Shown: piece by piece, positions 33,290 to 43,642 of the stretch
Layout of the letters: every line of letters starts with the position of its first letter
Numbering within the stretch: the first letter of the stretch is position 1
Assembly: GCF_947488025.1 (NCBI RefSeq)
Contig: NZ_CANKYS010000008.1
Span: 169,856-233,855, forward strand
DNA: 64,000 nucleotides
DNA from: an uncultured Nocardioides sp.
GTDB lineage: Bacteria; Actinomycetota; Actinomycetes; Propionibacteriales; Nocardioidaceae
Reading direction: 5' to 3'
The notes under the pieces: generated by a model
Seen by the model: only the letters and a program-made list of their open reading frames with translations
Databases searched by the model: none
What the model was told of the DNA's origin: nothing
Position numbers and translations under genes: made by a program

Positions 33290-33937
33290 TCAGTTCCCGG
33301 ACAGTTCGGGATCGCCCTTGACAGCCCTCTGCCGGCGAACATCGCGGAAGAACTCGTAGCCCGACCACATCGTCATCGCGACGGCTGCGGCGAGCGCCGC
33401 CTGGGCGAGGTAGAACAGGCCCTCGCCCACGAGGCCGGGCCAGAAGTCGAAGGCCCCGCCGTGTGCGTCGCCGTGCGGAAGCGGCCAGAGGAGCCCGGCC
33501 AGCGCGAACGCCTGGAGGACCGTCTTGATCTTGCCGCTCTGCGCGGCGGGGATCACCACGTCCTTGAGCACCGACAGGCGCAGCAGCGTCACGCTCCACT
33601 CGCGCAGCAGGACGACGATCGTCACCCACCACCAGATGTCGCCCACGATGGACAGGCCGATGAAGGCCATGCCCGTGATCGCCTTGTCGGCGATGGGGTC
33701 GGCGATCTTGCCGAAGTCGGTGATGAGGTTGTGCTTGCGGGCGAGGTCGCCGTCGATCTTGTCGGTGATCATCGCGACGGCGAACAGCCCGAACGCCACC
33801 CAGCGCCACAGAGGGTCGTTGCCGCCGTCGTGCAGCAGCGCCCAGCCGAAGAGCGGCACCATGGCGATGCGCAGCACCGTCAGCACGTTGGCGATGTTGA
33901 AGTTGGAGACCTGGTGGTCGGTGCTGTCGGTGCTCAT
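33290..33937 (-). CDS. pgsA: CDP-diacylglycerol-glycerol-3-phosphate 3-phosphatidyltransferase
   Basis: A 215-residue integral membrane enzyme that makes phosphatidylglycerophosphate, the precursor of phosphatidylglycerol and cardiolipin. The CDP-alcohol phosphotransferase signature is intact: D-K-I-D-G-D-L-A-R, eight residues, then G-K-I-A-D-P-I-A-D, giving the four metal-binding aspartates. About five membrane helices flank it. ATG at 33937 overlaps the rimO stop as ATGA, so it is translationally coupled to rimO. The C-terminal 25 residues are charged and cytoplasmic. In related genomes cinA follows directly; here a secreted nucleotidase gene lies next downstream. Confidence 0.95.
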   Translation of the reverse strand: MSTDSTDHQVSNFNIANVLTVLRIAMVPLFGWALLHDGGNDPLWRWVAFGLFAVAMITDKIDGDLARKHNLITDFGKIADPIADKAITGMAFIGLSIVGDIWWWVTIVVLLREWSVTLLRLSVLKDVVIPAAQSGKIKTVLQAFALAGLLWPLPHGDAHGGAFDFWPGLVGEGLFYLAQAALAAAVAMTMWSGYEFFRDVRRQRAVKGDPELSGN

Positions 33938-35418
33938 GCCGGCTCTCCGTCCGTGCGTGCGACCAGGTCGACCCCGTCGGTGCCGGTGACGGTCGCTGCC
34001 ACCAGGTCGCCGACGCGCGCGTGGGCAGCGCCGGTCAGCGTCGTCGTACCGTCGACCTCCGGGCCCTGGTGGGCTGCCCGTCCCTCGACGACACCGTCCT
34101 CGACGGACTCGACGAGCACGACGACCCGCTCGCCGATGCGCTCCTCGGCCCGCTGGGCGTTGAGCTCCTCGACGAGGGTCGTGACGTGGTCGGTGCGGGC
34201 GCGGATCTCGTCGTCGTCGAGCTTGAGGTCGTCGGCGAAGCCCGCGGCCTCGGTGCCGTCCTCGTCGGAGTAGCCGAAGACGCCGGTGACGTCCATGCGG
34301 GCCGCGACCAGGAAGTCGCACAGGGTCTGGAGGTCGTCCTCGGTCTCGCCGGGGAACCCGACGATGACGTTGGAGCGTACGCCGGCGAGCGGGGCCAGCG
34401 ACCGCACCTGCTCGAGCAGCCCCAGGAAGCTCTCCGGGTCACCGAAGCGCCGCATCCGCCGCAGCACCGGGCCGCTCGCGTGCTGGAAGGACAGGTCGAA
34501 GTAGGGCACCACGCCCGGCGTCGAGGCGATCGCCTCGATCAGGCCCGGCCGGGTCTCGGCCGGCTGGAGGTAGGACACGCGCACGCGCTCGATGCCGTCG
34601 ATGCCGCTCAGCTCGAGCAGGAGGGTCTCGAGCAGCCGGAGGTCACCGAGGTCCTTGCCGTAGGACGTGGAGTTCTCACTGACGAGGAAGAGCTCCTTGA
34701 CGCCCTGCGTGGCCAGCCACTGCCCCTCCTGCAGCACGTCGCTCGGCCGGCGGCTGACGAAGGACCCGCGGAAGCTGGGGATCGCGCAGAAGGTGCAGCG
34801 ACGGTCACAACCGCTGGCCAGCTTGAGCGGGGCCATCGGGCCCGAGTCCAGGCGACGACGTACGGCGCGGGGTCCTGTCGCGGGCGCGCCCTCACCGATC
34901 TCGTCGACGTCGGCCACGACGTCGTGGCCGGGGACCGAGACGCCGGACGCGTCGCGCTCGACCGGCGAGATCGGGAGCAGCCGCCGGCGGTCGGACGGGG
35001 TGTGCGGGTGGTGGGTCTCCCCCGCCACGATGGCGCGCAGCCGCGAGGCGATGTCGGGGTAGTCGTCGAAGCCGAGCACCGCGTCCGCCTCGGGCAGCGA
35101 CTCGGCGAGGTCCTTGCCGTACCTCTCCGCGAGGCAGCCCACGGCGACCACGGCCTGGGCCCGGCCGCCGTGACCGGCGGACGCCTTCAGGTCGGCCGCC
35201 TCGAGCAACGTGTCGACCGAGTCCTTCTTCGCGGCCTCGACGAAGCCGCACGTGTTGACCACGACGGTGTCGGCGTCCTCCGCGTCGTCGACGAGGACGA
35301 ACCCGCCGGCCTCGAGCCGCCCGGCCAGCTCCTCGGAGTCGACCTCGTTGCGGGCGCACCCGAGGGTCACCACAGCGACGTTCAGTGGGGTCAGGGAAAG
35401 GTCGGTGTCAGTCGTCAT
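33934..35418 (-). CDS. rimO: Ribosomal protein S12 methylthiotransferase RimO
   Basis: A 494-residue radical SAM enzyme that adds a methylthio group to an Asp of ribosomal protein S12. The N-terminal MTTase domain has cysteines in [17 protein letters not shown] and VGCLAERY. The radical SAM cluster is [15 protein letters not shown] (CxxxCxxC), followed by [17 protein letters not shown] and a C-terminal TRAM domain. ATG at 35418 starts just before the first strand. It is somewhat long owing to an Asp-rich insert after residue 165, common in actinobacteria. It overlaps pgsA by 4 bases and follows the RodZ-like gene. Confidence 0.96.
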   Translation of the reverse strand: MTTDTDLSLTPLNVAVVTLGCARNEVDSEELAGRLEAGGFVLVDDAEDADTVVVNTCGFVEAAKKDSVDTLLEAADLKASAGHGGRAQAVVAVGCLAERYGKDLAESLPEADAVLGFDDYPDIASRLRAIVAGETHHPHTPSDRRRLLPISPVERDASGVSVPGHDVVADVDEIGEGAPATGPRAVRRRLDSGPMAPLKLASGCDRRCTFCAIPSFRGSFVSRRPSDVLQEGQWLATQGVKELFLVSENSTSYGKDLGDLRLLETLLLELSGIDGIERVRVSYLQPAETRPGLIEAIASTPGVVPYFDLSFQHASGPVLRRMRRFGDPESFLGLLEQVRSLAPLAGVRSNVIVGFPGETEDDLQTLCDFLVAARMDVTGVFGYSDEDGTEAAGFADDLKLDDDEIRARTDHVTTLVEELNAQRAEERIGERVVVLVESVEDGVVEGRAAHQGPEVDGTTTLTGAAHARVGDLVAATVTGTDGVDLVARTDGEPA

Positions 35419-35569
35419 CGCACCCGTGAGTATGCCGGGTCCGTGGGCCCGGACCCGCACTGCCGCGGCGGTGAGGCCGCTCTCACGCCGGTCGGGGACG
35501 ACAGTGGGGAGGATCGTCCTCGACATGTCAGGACGATCCTCCCCACTCACGGCGCAGGTGCCTGCCGGT

Positions 35570-37264
35570 TCAGTCGGAGACGAACGTGCCCTGGCCGGCG
35601 ACGCCGGGCTCGCCGACCGGGCGGGCCTCGCCGCCTGCGAGCGAGACGGTCACGGCGCCGTCGGACGACATCACGCGCACCGGCGGCGACGCCTTCAGCT
35701 CGCGGGTCTGGCCCACGGCCAGGTTGCCCTTGAAGACCTGCTCCCCCGCACCGTCGCGTACGACGACCTGCGCACCGCCCGAGGCGGCGCTGACCACGAC
35801 CGCGACCGGCTCGGCCAGCGGAGCGGTGCCCGCGCCCTGCGGGCCACCGGAGCCGTTGAGGACCGGCGTGGCGCCGCGCAGCTCGGGTGGGGTGTCCATC
35901 ACGAGCCGGGCGATCGACCAGGCCAGTACGAGCGCCATCACGACGGCGACCAGGACGGACCAGTTCGGGCCGCCCCGCGTGCCCCGGATGGAGCCGTGCG
36001 CGCCGGTGGCCAGCTCGGCCTCGAACACCCGCCGCGGGTTGATCGGGGCGTGGGCGTAGCGCTCGTCGTACGACGCCAGCAGGGGCGCGACGTCGATGCC
36101 CAGCACCCGCGCCAGCGTGCGCAGGTGGCCGCGGGCGTAGAAGTCGCCACCGCAGGGCTCGAAGTCGTCGACCTCGACGGCCTCGATCACGTGCGGACGG
36201 ATCCGGGTGCGGTCGGCGAGCTGGTCGACGCTCAGGCCGAGACGGGTGCGGGCCGCAGCGAGCTCCGGGCCGATGACCGGGTCCTCGGCGGGCTCGACCT
36301 CGAAGTCGTCGAGCACGAGTGGCTCGACGGGCTCCCCCGGCCGCGCGATGGCGCGGACGCGGTCGCCCCACGACTGGGTCTCCTCGACCAGGCTGACCCG
36401 TCCGGGACGGCGCAGCTCGCGACCCTCCGGCTCCTCCTCGTCGACGACCACGTCGCGGCGCACCTCCGAGCGGCGGGCGGTGCCGGTCTCACGCAGCGCG
36501 GCCGGGGTCGGGCTCGCCACGACGACGGGCTCGACGACGGGCTCGACGACCACCGGTTCCGCAGGTAGCGAGGCCTCGGGGGCCTCGGTCTCCTCGACGG
36601 ACTCTGCGACGTCGGCGGATCCGGCGGCCTCGACCTTGTCATCGACCTCGTCGGCAGCGGGCGCGAGGACGACGATCTGGCCGGCGTCGCGGGCGACGCG
36701 ACCGAGCGCCTCGGTGAGGTCGCCGTCGGCACCGGTGACGCGCGTCGAGAGCCCGAGCGGCACCGCGAACGGCGCGCCGTGCAGCAACCGGGAGATGCTG
36801 GTGTGGCGCTTGCCGGTGCCGGTGAGCTCGGCCTCGATGAGCTCGAGGTTGTGCGGTACGACGACCAGGCGGCCGTCGCGGAGCAGGCCCCGTCGGGGCG
36901 TGTGCTCGACGTGGTGCACCGCCGTCCACGGCAGCCCGCGCCACGTGCGACCGAGCCGGATCCGGATGCCCTGCGCGTCCGCGACGAGCAGCGGGGTGCG
37001 GGCGTCGACGAGTCCGACGAGCCAGTAGGCACCCAGCAGGCCCATCGCGACCACGAAGGCCCAGTCGAGCGCGGACCCGGTCTGGGTCGCCCGAGCCAGG
37101 TAGGCGATGGCGACCGCGGACGCGGTCAGCCCGACGCCGGCGGCGACGGCCGCGCTGCGGCGTACCTCCACCGCGTCGGGAGCGACGGCGAGCGTCCCGT
37201 GCTCACCGGTCTCGTCGTGGATGTCGTCCTCGTGCACTGCTGCCTGAACTGACCTGGCGCCCAT
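35570..37264 (-). CDS. RodZ-like membrane protein with N-terminal PH-like domain
   Basis: A 564-residue protein of mixed architecture. Two membrane helices (about 40-57 and 68-86) lead into a PH-like domain ([19 protein letters not shown] to RVTGA). After an acidic, Pro/Val-rich disordered region comes a RodZ-type helix-turn-helix ([20 protein letters not shown]), a third membrane helix ([20 protein letters not shown]) and a DUF4115 beta domain at the C-terminus. RodZ links MreB to the envelope; actinobacterial versions act in cell shape or division. The N-terminal PH-like part looks like a fusion of two genes separate in some relatives. ATG at 37264 shares one base with the ftsK stop (TGATG). 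Confidence 0.88.
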   Translation of the reverse strand: MGARSVQAAVHEDDIHDETGEHGTLAVAPDAVEVRRSAAVAAGVGLTASAVAIAYLARATQTGSALDWAFVVAMGLLGAYWLVGLVDARTPLLVADAQGIRIRLGRTWRGLPWTAVHHVEHTPRRGLLRDGRLVVVPHNLELIEAELTGTGKRHTSISRLLHGAPFAVPLGLSTRVTGADGDLTEALGRVARDAGQIVVLAPAADEVDDKVEAAGSADVAESVEETEAPEASLPAEPVVVEPVVEPVVVASPTPAALRETGTARRSEVRRDVVVDEEEPEGRELRRPGRVSLVEETQSWGDRVRAIARPGEPVEPLVLDDFEVEPAEDPVIGPELAAARTRLGLSVDQLADRTRIRPHVIEAVEVDDFEPCGGDFYARGHLRTLARVLGIDVAPLLASYDERYAHAPINPRRVFEAELATGAHGSIRGTRGGPNWSVLVAVVMALVLAWSIARLVMDTPPELRGATPVLNGSGGPQGAGTAPLAEPVAVVVSAASGGAQVVVRDGAGEQVFKGNLAVGQTRELKASPPVRVMSSDGAVTVSLAGGEARPVGEPGVAGQGTFVSD

Positions 37265-39897
37265 CAGGCTCCCCCCTCCAACGTGGCGATCACGGAATCG
37301 AGCTCGTCCGGCTTGACCAGGACGTCGCGGGCCTTCGAGCCCTCGCTGGGGCCGACGACCCCGCGGCTCTCGAGGATGTCCATCAGCCGGCCCGCCTTGG
37401 CGAAGCCGACGCGCAGCTTGCGCTGGAGCATCGAGGTCGAGCCGAACTGCGTGGAGACGATCAGCTCGATGGCCTGCACCACGAGCTCCATGTCGTCGCC
37501 GATGTCGTCGTCGAGCTCGCGCTTGGACTCCTTCGGCGCCGTCACGTCCTCGACGTAGGTCGGCTCGAGCTGGTCCTTGCAGTGCTTGACGACCTGGTGG
37601 ATCTCCGCCTCGGTCACCCACGCGCCCTGGACGCGCACCGGCTTGGAGGCGCCCATCGGCAGGAACAGCCCGTCACCCTGGCCGACCAGCTTCTCGGCAC
37701 CCGGCTGGTCGAGGATGACCCGGCTGTCGCCGAGCGAGCTCGTCGCGAAGGCGAGCCGCGAGGGGACGTTGGCCTTGATCAGGCCGGTCACCACGTCGAC
37801 CGAGGGTCGCTGCGTGGCCAGCACCAGGTGGATGCCCGCCGCGCGGGCGAGCTGGGTGATGCGGACGACGGAGTCCTCGACGTCGCGCGGCGAGACCATC
37901 ATCAGGTCGGCGAGCTCGTCGACGATGACCAGGAGATAGGGGTACGGCGTCAGCGTGCGCTCGCTGCCCGCCGGCACCTCGACCTTCCCGGCCCGGACCG
38001 CCTTGTTGAAGTCGTCGATGTGACGGAAGCCGAAGTTGGCCAGGTCGTCGTAGCGCATGTCCATCTCGCGCACGACCCAGGCCAGCGCCTCGGCGGCCTT
38101 CTTGGGGTTGGTGATGATCGGGGTGATCAGGTGCGGCACGCCCTCGTAGGCGTTGAGCTCGACCCGCTTGGGGTCGACCATGATCATCCGCACCTCGTCG
38201 GGCGTCGAACGCATCAGGATCGAGGTGATCAGCGAGTTGATGAAGCTCGACTTTCCGGAGCCGGTCGCACCGGCGACCAGCAGGTGCGGCATCTTCGCCA
38301 TGTTGGCCACGACGAAGCCGCCCTCGACGTCCTTGCCGAGCCCGGCCACCATCGGGTGGTGGTCGGAGCGGGCCGTGGTGGACCGGAGCACGTCGCCGAG
38401 GGAGACGATCTCCTTGTCGGTGTTGGGGATCTCGATGCCGATCGCCGACTTGCCGGGGATCGGGCTGAGGATGCGGACGTCGGCGGACGCGACGGCGTAG
38501 GCGATGTTCTTCGACAGCGCCGTGACCTTCTCGACCTTCACCGCCGGGCCGAGCTCGACCTCGTAGCGGGTCACGGTCGGGCCGCGGGTGTAGCCGGTCA
38601 CGGTGGCGTCGATGCCGAACTCGTCCATGACCTGCATCAGCCGCTCGACGACCGCGTCGCTGGCCTTCGAACGCGCCTTGTGCGGCGAGCCCGGCTTGAG
38701 CGAGGAGTTGTCGGGCAGGGAGTAGGTGATGTCGCCCGACAGCGCGAGCTGCTCGACCCGAGCCGGCAGCGGCGTGTGCGGCGGCGGCTCGACGGGGCCG
38801 GTCTCGTCCTTGCCGGCCGGGACCGCGGCGACCGCCGGGGTGACCTCGGTCGGCGCGTCCGACATCGCGTCGGTCGGGTCGGCGAACAGGTCGATGCCGT
38901 AGTCCTCGACCGGCTCGGCCGGCTCCTTCTTCTTGCGGCGCTTCCTGAGCTCGCGGTCGGAGAGCACCGGGCTGTCGTAGGCGGGGTCGCCCATCTCGGG
39001 ATCGATCTCGTCGTCGAGCATCGACCGGCGGCGCGTGCGCACCGGCTTGGTCGGCTCGTCGTCGGCCGCGGCGTCCTCCACAGGCGTACGGCCCAGCGCC
39101 TTGTCGCGCAGCTCGGCGAGCCTGACCGGCACCTGGTAGACGGGCGTCGCGGTGATGATCAGGACGCCGAAGATCGCGAGGAGCGCCAGCAGCGGCACGA
39201 CGACGTACGTCGTCTGCATGAGGTCGAGCAGGAGGCTCGAGGTGACGTAGCCGATGGCACCGCCGGCCTCCTGGAGGTTGGTGGCGTCGCCGAGGACCGG
39301 CTGCGGGTTGCCGTTGGCGATGTGCACGATGCCGAGGAGGCCGAGCGAGAAGGCCGCCCAGCCGATCACCTGGCGGCCGGCGGGGCCGTTGCGCTCGGGG
39401 TCGCGCAGCGTGCGCCAGCCGGCGTAGACGAGGAAGAGCGGGACGAACCAGCCCACCTTGCCCACGGCTCCGGAGGTGAGCGACCGCGCGAAGTCCATCA
39501 CCCCGCCGGGCAGCTGCCACCACACGGCGGCGGCCACGACCATGGCGAAGCCGAGGAGGGACAGGCCGACCCCGTCGCGACGGTGCTCGGGGTCGAGGTC
39601 GCGAGCCGACTGCCCGATCGACCGGGCGACCGCGCCCACGCCGTGGGCGATGCCGAGCCACACCGCGGCGACGCCGCGCCCGAGCACGCCGAACGTGCGC
39701 GAGACCGGGCCCGCACCGCTGCGCACGGCACGAGGTGCCGGACGCGCGCTCGAGCCGCTCCGGCCCTTCGCTGACGAGCGAGGGGCGGGGCGCTTGCTGG
39801 TACTCCGTGATCGGGTGCTCGAACCCTTGGTGGTGCGCTTGGATCCAGACGTGCTCGAGCTCCGCGACCCCGGCGGGGAAGACGTACGGGTCGCCAT
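37264..39897 (-). CDS. ftsK: DNA translocase FtsK
   Basis: An 877-residue DNA translocase that segregates chromosome ends at septation. A Ser/Arg/Lys-rich N-terminus is followed by four membrane helices (about 85-250), an acidic linker, and the motor: Walker A GATGSGKSSFINS, Walker B LLVIVDELADLMM, and LATQRPSVDVVTG. The C-terminal gamma winged helix (LIVSTQFGSTSMLQRKLRVG) reads KOPS-like chromosome signals. It is the first gene of the leftward block leading to clgR, with a 1-base overlap to the RodZ-like gene. It is divergent from the M4 protease gene across about 185 bases. Confidence 0.96.
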   Translation of the reverse strand: MATRTSSPPGSRSSSTSGSKRTTKGSSTRSRSTSKRPAPRSSAKGRSGSSARPAPRAVRSGAGPVSRTFGVLGRGVAAVWLGIAHGVGAVARSIGQSARDLDPEHRRDGVGLSLLGFAMVVAAAVWWQLPGGVMDFARSLTSGAVGKVGWFVPLFLVYAGWRTLRDPERNGPAGRQVIGWAAFSLGLLGIVHIANGNPQPVLGDATNLQEAGGAIGYVTSSLLLDLMQTTYVVVPLLALLAIFGVLIITATPVYQVPVRLAELRDKALGRTPVEDAAADDEPTKPVRTRRRSMLDDEIDPEMGDPAYDSPVLSDRELRKRRKKKEPAEPVEDYGIDLFADPTDAMSDAPTEVTPAVAAVPAGKDETGPVEPPPHTPLPARVEQLALSGDITYSLPDNSSLKPGSPHKARSKASDAVVERLMQVMDEFGIDATVTGYTRGPTVTRYEVELGPAVKVEKVTALSKNIAYAVASADVRILSPIPGKSAIGIEIPNTDKEIVSLGDVLRSTTARSDHHPMVAGLGKDVEGGFVVANMAKMPHLLVAGATGSGKSSFINSLITSILMRSTPDEVRMIMVDPKRVELNAYEGVPHLITPIITNPKKAAEALAWVVREMDMRYDDLANFGFRHIDDFNKAVRAGKVEVPAGSERTLTPYPYLLVIVDELADLMMVSPRDVEDSVVRITQLARAAGIHLVLATQRPSVDVVTGLIKANVPSRLAFATSSLGDSRVILDQPGAEKLVGQGDGLFLPMGASKPVRVQGAWVTEAEIHQVVKHCKDQLEPTYVEDVTAPKESKRELDDDIGDDMELVVQAIELIVSTQFGSTSMLQRKLRVGFAKAGRLMDILESRGVVGPSEGSKARDVLVKPDELDSVIATLEGGA

Positions 39898-40012
39898 GGT
39901 CCGACCCTACGGCCCGGTCACACCCGTCACATGGATCACACGAGTGCGTGTCGTCGGCGGCCACCCCTGGGGGGGCAAATAGTCCACCCTCCCTTCCCAT
40001 TGTCGGACGTCC

Positions 40013-40065
40013 TACTTATGGTGAGCCGGGTCACTCGGGCGACTCTGGTTCCGAGTGCGACTCGG
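40013..40065 (+). promoter_or_regulatory. Promoter/operator region of the M4 protease gene
   Basis: TACTTAT at 40013-40019 is a possible -10 box. It is followed by GTGAGCCGGGTCAC (40021-40034), a near-palindrome matching the one before the 5'-nucleotidase gene, and by CCGAGT-GCG-ACTCGG (40051-40065), a perfect short hairpin ending 6 bases before the ribosome binding site. The hairpin could affect translation. The -10 call is weak because no good -35 was found. Confidence 0.45.
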
Positions 40066-40082
40066 AAATCGGAGGAATGAGA

Positions 40083-43000
40083 GTGAAGCTCCTCAACAGA
40101 GGACTTGCACTCGCGGTCGTGGGGGCTGGCTTTGCCGCGCTCCCGACGATCGGCGTGCAGGCAGCACCGGCCGCACAGGCCGACCCCAACGGCGTCGCCG
40201 CCATGGCCGACCGGGCCAGTGGTGACGTCGCCGTCACGCGAGAGGAGGCGACCAAGAAGGTCGGCTTCATCCGCGTCAAGGGCGACGGAGACCTGCTCCC
40301 GTCCGTCGAGGGCAACTCCCTCGCCGCGGCGACCAGCAAGGCCGACACCTACCTCGACCGCTACGCCGCCAACTTCGGCGCGCGGCCGGGCGAGCTCGTC
40401 CGCAGCGAGGTCACGAAGTCAGCGGCCGGCTGGACCGCGACCTACACCCAGTCCTACCAGGGCGTCGACGTCTTCGGCTCGATGCTGCGCGTGCAGGTCG
40501 ACCGCGAGGGCGACCTCACCTCGGTCAACGGCTACGCCGCCCCCGACCTGTCGCTGTCGGTCGACCCGCGCATCAGCGCGAGCGACGCCGGCAAGCGCGC
40601 CGTGGGCCTGGTCCGCGAGGACCCGCCGGCCCACGACGGCGAGACCGCCGACCTGACCGGCATCGAGCCCCAGGACACCGAGCTGGTCGTCTACCGCATG
40701 GGCGCGACCCGCGGCGAGGCCGGCGAGGCCGTGCTCGCCTACCAGGTCGAGGTCACCAACGACAAGAACGTCCGCGACGCCGTCTTCATCGACGCGCAGA
40801 CCGGCAAGGCGCTCAACCGGTGGTCGATGGTGCAAGACGCCCTCAGCCGCGAGCTCTACGAGGCCACCGGCACCCCGCAGTCGCCGTCCCTGACGCGCGT
40901 GTGGAAGGAGGGCGACCCGTTCCCGGGCACCCTCAACAACGACCAGCAGAACCTCGTCAACTCCGCCGGTGAGTCCTACTGGCTCTACGAGAACGCGTTC
41001 GGTCGCGACTCCTACGACGGCGGCGGCGCCATCATGCGCACGGTCAACAACGACCCGCGGATCAGCTGCCCCAACGCCAACTGGAACGGCGTGACGACCA
41101 ACTACTGCAACGGCGTCACCTCCGACGACGTGGTCTCCCACGAGTGGGGCCACGCCTACACCGAGTACACCTCCGGCCTGATCTACCAGTACCAGTCCGG
41201 TGCCCTCAACGAGTCCTACTCCGACGTGTGGGGCGAGACGCTCGACCTGATCAACGGTCGTGAGGACGAGGGCGAGAACTTCCAGGCCAAGCGCACCGTG
41301 GGCGACTGCGACAAGACCGCGCCTCCCGGCCTCGACATGCGCATCACGGCCCCGGCGAGCCTCGCCGGTCCGTGCGTCGCCGTGGCCGCGACCGGCGCCA
41401 AGCCGTTCCCGACCACCGAGATCACCGCTGAGGTCGTCGTCGCGCGCGACGCCGCCAACACGACCGGTCCCACCACCACCGACGGCTGCACCGCATTCAC
41501 CAACGCCACCGCCGTGTCGGGCAAGTGGGCCTACGTCGACCGCGGCACGTGCCCCTTCGCCACGAAGGTGGCCAACGCCAAGACCGCCGGCGCCACCGGC
41601 ATCGTGATCGGCAACAACAACGTCGACCCGCCGGCCGGCTTCTCCGGTGACCCTGCGCTCTACGGCGTGATGGTCTCCCAGGCCGACGGTGCCAAGTTCA
41701 AGAGCACCGCCAACCCCGTCAGCGTCGCGGTCAAGGCCGAGGACACGTCCTCGCGTCCCGACACCACCCGCTGGCTCATGGGAGAGAAGTCCACGGCCTT
41801 CGGCGGCGCGATCCGCGACATGTGGAACCCCACCTGCTACGGCGACCCGGGCAAGGTGACCGACGCCGAGTACAAGTGCGACCCGACCGGCGCCGACGCC
41901 GGTGGCGTGCACAGCAACTCGGGTGTGCCCAACCACGCCTATGCGCTGGTCGTCGACGGTGGCACCGACAACGGCCAGACCGTGACCGGCCTCGGTCTCG
42001 ACAAGGCCGCTGCCATCTGGTGGCGCGCCCAGACCGCCTACCTCACGCCGCAGTCCAACTTCATCGACGCGGCCAACGCGTTCGAGCAGTCCTGCGTCGA
42101 CCTGGTCGGCCAGCCCATCAACAAGCTGACCACCCAGCCCGACGCCGCGCCGGTGGCAGCCACCCCGATCACTGCGGGTGACTGCGCGTCGGTCGAGGCC
42201 GCCACGGCCGCGACCGAGATGCGCACCGAGCCGGTGAAGTGCAACTTCACGGCCCTGCTCGCCAAGGACGCCCCCGCCACCTGTGGCGAGGGCTTCACCG
42301 AGGACGTGCTGTGGAGCGAGGACTTCGAAGACGGCCTGACCGGCTGGACCGCCAGCAACGAGGTGGTCTTCGAGGGCGGCATCCACGAGCCCTGGAAGTC
42401 GGTGGACTCGGCCCCGGCCGGCACCGGCGACCCGCACGCCAGCAAGGTGGCCTTCGGCCCCGCCCCCGCCGAGGGCCAGTGCGTCAACGGCCCGGGCGAC
42501 TTCTCCAGCCGCGACTCGATCGCGAGCCCGGTCGTGCAGCTGCCCGACAGCCTGCGCTCGGCCAAGCTCACCTTCGAGCACTACGTCGCCACGGAGATCG
42601 GCTATGACGGTGGCAACGTGAAGATGAGCATCAACGGTGGCCCGTTCACGGCCATCCCGGCGGCTGCCTACCTCTACAACGAGCCGACCACGCTCACCGG
42701 TCCTGCCACCAACACCAACCCGCTCGCGGGTGAGCCCGGCTTCACGGGCACCGACGGTGGCCAGACCAAGGGCAGCTGGGGCGAGTCGCAGGTCGACATC
42801 GCCGCGACCGGCGCCGAGCCGGGCGACACCGTGCAGCTGCGCTTCGACATCGGGCGCGACGGCTGTGGCGGCAACGAGGGCTGGTACGTCGACAACGTGC
42901 AGATCGTCGACTGCAAGCTCGTCAGCGCGACCGAGGCGGTGCACCGTCCTGAGCCGTCCACCTTCGGCACCGCGTCGACCGCCGAGGTCACCGTGAAGCG

Positions 43001-43571
43001 TGCCGGTTCCGTCGGCGGTGCCCCGGAGGGCACGGTCACCGTGACCGACGCCAGGGGCAAGGAGCTGGGCTCGGCCACCCTTGCGGACGGCAAAGCCTCG
43101 GTCGCCCTGCCGGCCGACCTGCCGGTGGGCACCCACTCGCTGACCGCCACCTACGAGGGCAGCGGCTCGCTGGCCACGTCCACGGCGACGTTCACCGCGA
43201 CGGTGGTCGCGGGCAGCACTCCCACGCCCACGCCCACGCCCACCCCCACTCCCACCCCGACCCCGACGCCCGACCCGGGCAAGGTCGACTCCACGACGGA
43301 CGTGAAGGTGAAGCCCGGCACGCCGCGCTTCAAGCAGGACTTCCGGATCGTCGTTCGGGTCGGGGCCGAGGGCACCACGCCCGCGGGCAAGGTCGTGCTG
43401 AGGATCGACGGCAAGCGCATGGGCATCTCGCGCCTCGAGGACGGCAAGGTCGTGTTCACGATCAAGCGCAACTACAAGCCCGGCCGGCACGTCGTGCAGG
43501 CCAAGTACAAGGGCTCGGACACGGTGCGGACCAGCAAGGAGCGCATCCGCTTCCGCGTGACACGTCGCTGA
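40083..43571 (+). CDS. Secreted M4-family metalloprotease with PA, MAM-like and Ig-like domains
   Basis: An 1162-residue secreted protease. A signal peptide (cleavage near QAAPAAQAD) and a FTP/PepSY-type propeptide (to about 270) precede the M4 catalytic domain: HEWGH with zinc ligands His353 and His357 and Glu377 in NESYSDVWGE. A PA domain is inserted at about 440-545 (CPFATKVANAKTAGATGIVI). The tail has an immune-inhibitor-like or MAM-like domain (VLWSEDFEDGLTGWTASN), an Ig-like repeat, a (PT)n linker and another Ig-like repeat ending RFRVTRR. GTG at 40083 is preferred: GGAGG is 7 bases before it, whereas the in-frame ATG at 40077 would be 1 base from it. Likely role: extracellular protein degradation. 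Confidence 0.92.
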   Translation: MKLLNRGLALAVVGAGFAALPTIGVQAAPAAQADPNGVAAMADRASGDVAVTREEATKKVGFIRVKGDGDLLPSVEGNSLAAATSKADTYLDRYAANFGARPGELVRSEVTKSAAGWTATYTQSYQGVDVFGSMLRVQVDREGDLTSVNGYAAPDLSLSVDPRISASDAGKRAVGLVREDPPAHDGETADLTGIEPQDTELVVYRMGATRGEAGEAVLAYQVEVTNDKNVRDAVFIDAQTGKALNRWSMVQDALSRELYEATGTPQSPSLTRVWKEGDPFPGTLNNDQQNLVNSAGESYWLYENAFGRDSYDGGGAIMRTVNNDPRISCPNANWNGVTTNYCNGVTSDDVVSHEWGHAYTEYTSGLIYQYQSGALNESYSDVWGETLDLINGREDEGENFQAKRTVGDCDKTAPPGLDMRITAPASLAGPCVAVAATGAKPFPTTEITAEVVVARDAANTTGPTTTDGCTAFTNATAVSGKWAYVDRGTCPFATKVANAKTAGATGIVIGNNNVDPPAGFSGDPALYGVMVSQADGAKFKSTANPVSVAVKAEDTSSRPDTTRWLMGEKSTAFGGAIRDMWNPTCYGDPGKVTDAEYKCDPTGADAGGVHSNSGVPNHAYALVVDGGTDNGQTVTGLGLDKAAAIWWRAQTAYLTPQSNFIDAANAFEQSCVDLVGQPINKLTTQPDAAPVAATPITAGDCASVEAATAATEMRTEPVKCNFTALLAKDAPATCGEGFTEDVLWSEDFEDGLTGWTASNEVVFEGGIHEPWKSVDSAPAGTGDPHASKVAFGPAPAEGQCVNGPGDFSSRDSIASPVVQLPDSLRSAKLTFEHYVATEIGYDGGNVKMSINGGPFTAIPAAAYLYNEPTTLTGPATNTNPLAGEPGFTGTDGGQTKGSWGESQVDIAATGAEPGDTVQLRFDIGRDGCGGNEGWYVDNVQIVDCKLVSATEAVHRPEPSTFGTASTAEVTVKRAGSVGGAPEGTVTVTDARGKELGSATLADGKASVALPADLPVGTHSLTATYEGSGSLATSTATFTATVVAGSTPTPTPTPTPTPTPTPTPDPGKVDSTTDVKVKPGTPRFKQDFRIVVRVGAEGTTPAGKVVLRIDGKRMGISRLEDGKVVFTIKRNYKPGRHVVQAKYKGSDTVRTSKERIRFRVTRR

Positions 43572-43593
43572 CCCCGGTCACCGACTGACAGCA

Positions 43594-43638
43594 GCACGCG
43601 AGGGCCCCGACGGAGCGATCCGCCGGGGCCCTCGTGCG
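43594..43638. terminator. Bidirectional terminator between M4 protease and M56 genes
   Basis: CGAGGGCCCCG (43599-43609) pairs with CGGGGCCCTCG (43624-43634); after one mismatch CGGA pairs with TCCG around a GCGA tetraloop. It lies between the rightward protease stop (43571) and the end of the leftward M56 gene (43643). Confidence 0.8.
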
Positions 43639-43642
43639 TCCC

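Noticed and set aside
43220..43280. Pro-Thr repeat in the M4 protease as an unusual element
   Set aside because: The (PT)n stretch is an ordinary interdomain linker of secreted actinobacterial enzymes.
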